DNA of 6,879 nucleotides from NCBI GenBank assembly GCA_944331725.1, contig CALVJE010000118.1, positions 1-6,879 on the forward strand, given 5' to 3'. Positions within the stretch are counted from its first letter, which is position 1; each line of letters begins with the position of its first letter. Under the pieces are notes generated by a model. The model saw only the letters and a program-made list of their open reading frames with translations. It made no database searches and was not told the DNA's origin. Below, piece by piece: positions 6,077-6,879 of this stretch. This DNA is from an uncultured Bacilli bacterium (GTDB lineage: Bacteria; Bacillota_I; Bacilli_A; RF39; UBA660). The translations under genes were made by a program, and so were the position numbers.

Positions 6077-6874
6077 ATGAGCAAGAAAAAAATTATAATG
6101 ATTATTATAGTAATTATATTAGTAGTAGGATTGAGTTTTCTTTTTATAAAACTTTTTGATTTTGAAGGACAAACAAATATTAATAATGAACATAATGAAT
6201 CAAAAGAAGTAGATGAACAAACCATTCATCAACTATATTCTTATTTTTTAGAAAATAATGAATTAGAATATAATGGAGTTCATTCCACTTATTTTATTAG
6301 AAATAATAATTTAGCTAATCAAAATGCACGTTATGTTCAAGCAATGTTATATCAATATATCTTAAATTATGATGAATTTAGCTTAGAGACACTTAGTACA
6401 GAAGAATTAAATACAGTTGTAAGTAATCAAGATAACTACACACCATTATACAAAGTTAGTTTAGCTAGTTTTGAAAAAGCTTTAAAAGTTGTTTTAGGAC
6501 CCGATATTACATATCGTCCTACTGATTTTGATTATACTAAAAGTATTAAAGCAAAATTTAATGATGAATTAGATTATTATTATATTTATGATACCAATGA
6601 AAAACTAGAAACTAACTTTATTGAATATAAAGAAATGGCTAGATATGCTGTATCAGAAGATGAAATAAAAATTTATGATTATTATTTAAAATGTGATACA
6701 ACAACCAATAATTGCTATAATGATGAAAATAGGTCTAGTATCAATAGTAATATCAAGTATAGTACTAATTTTGATGTAAACAATTATTTAAATAATATCA
6801 CAACTTATGAACACACATTTAAATATAATAGTGATACTGATAATTATTATTGGTATTCATCTCAAATGGTATAA
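6077..6874 (+). CDS. Membrane-anchored extracytoplasmic protein of unknown function
   Basis: I do not recognise a family for this 265-residue protein. It opens with MSKKK and one hydrophobic segment at about 6-26 (IIMIIIVIILVVGLSFLFIK region), which acts as an uncleaved anchor or signal: there is no lipobox Cys after it and no clear signal peptidase site. The remaining residues 27-265 should lie outside the membrane. They are rich in Asn, Asp, Glu and Tyr, with no catalytic motif that I can name. The only two cysteines, C206 and C213 (CDTTTNNC), lie close together and could form a small disulfide loop. A linker (about 30-50) is acidic and probably flexible. The protein is complete, ending YYWYSSQMV at TAA 6872-6874. 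It has its own promoter but follows another single-pass, cysteine-paired membrane protein, so related roles in the envelope are possible. Confidence 0.75.
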   Translation: MSKKKIIMIIIVIILVVGLSFLFIKLFDFEGQTNINNEHNESKEVDEQTIHQLYSYFLENNELEYNGVHSTYFIRNNNLANQNARYVQAMLYQYILNYDEFSLETLSTEELNTVVSNQDNYTPLYKVSLASFEKALKVVLGPDITYRPTDFDYTKSIKAKFNDELDYYYIYDTNEKLETNFIEYKEMARYAVSEDEIKIYDYYLKCDTTTNNCYNDENRSSINSNIKYSTNFDVNNYLNNITTYEHTFKYNSDTDNYYWYSSQMV

Positions 6875-6879
6875 TTTGT

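Noticed and set aside
6066..6080. Tiny upstream reading frame ATG GTG ATG CTA TGA overlapping ATG 6077
   Set aside because: Its start coincides with the predicted transcript start and it has no ribosome site of its own. The GGTGA within it serves the main gene.

Overview
The window is a compact, AT-rich stretch of a low-GC Gram-positive (Firmicutes/Bacilli-type) chromosome, with all recognised genes on the + strand. The RNA polymerase beta' subunit has a short Bacillus-like trigger-loop region. Leucine is mostly TTA, Shine-Dalgarno sites are strong (AGGGGG, AAGGGG, AGGTGA) and promoters are near-consensus sigma-A type with 17-base spacers. The presence of murD implies a peptidoglycan wall, so this is not a true wall-less Mollicute. 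The gene style resembles uncultured gut lineages near the RF39/Mollicutes branch, but that placement is inference from memory of similar proteins. All Trp codons in the genes are TGG and every stop is TAA or TAG.

Layout. (1) Bases 1-1005 hold the 3' end of rpoC, closed by a strong intrinsic terminator whose hairpin contains the stop codon. (2) A strong extended -10 promoter then starts a three-gene run. The first gene (1085-2386) is a metallophosphoesterase with an unusual DNA-binding-like N-terminus. The second (2397-3140) is an SAM-binding transferase-like gene cut by an in-frame TAA at 2883-2885. The third (3189-4496) is murD, which may also have its own promoter. The run ends at a second intrinsic terminator. 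(3) Two genes for single-pass membrane proteins of unknown function follow, at 4606-5985 and 6077-6874, each with its own near-consensus promoter and separated by a 28-base perfect palindrome. Both carry paired cysteines outside the membrane.

How the genes relate. rpoC is housekeeping transcription and is not followed by rpsL, as it is in many Firmicutes. murD makes UDP-MurNAc-L-Ala-D-Glu for the cell wall. The two genes upstream of murD have no demonstrated link to wall synthesis; their shared transcription is the only tie visible here. The two membrane proteins look like surface-exposed or envelope proteins. No RNA gene, insertion sequence, CRISPR array or phage feature was seen. The most interesting items are the HTH-metallophosphoesterase fusion with its altered GNHD motif, the freshly broken transferase gene, and the cysteine-paired membrane protein with a long low-complexity cytoplasmic tail.
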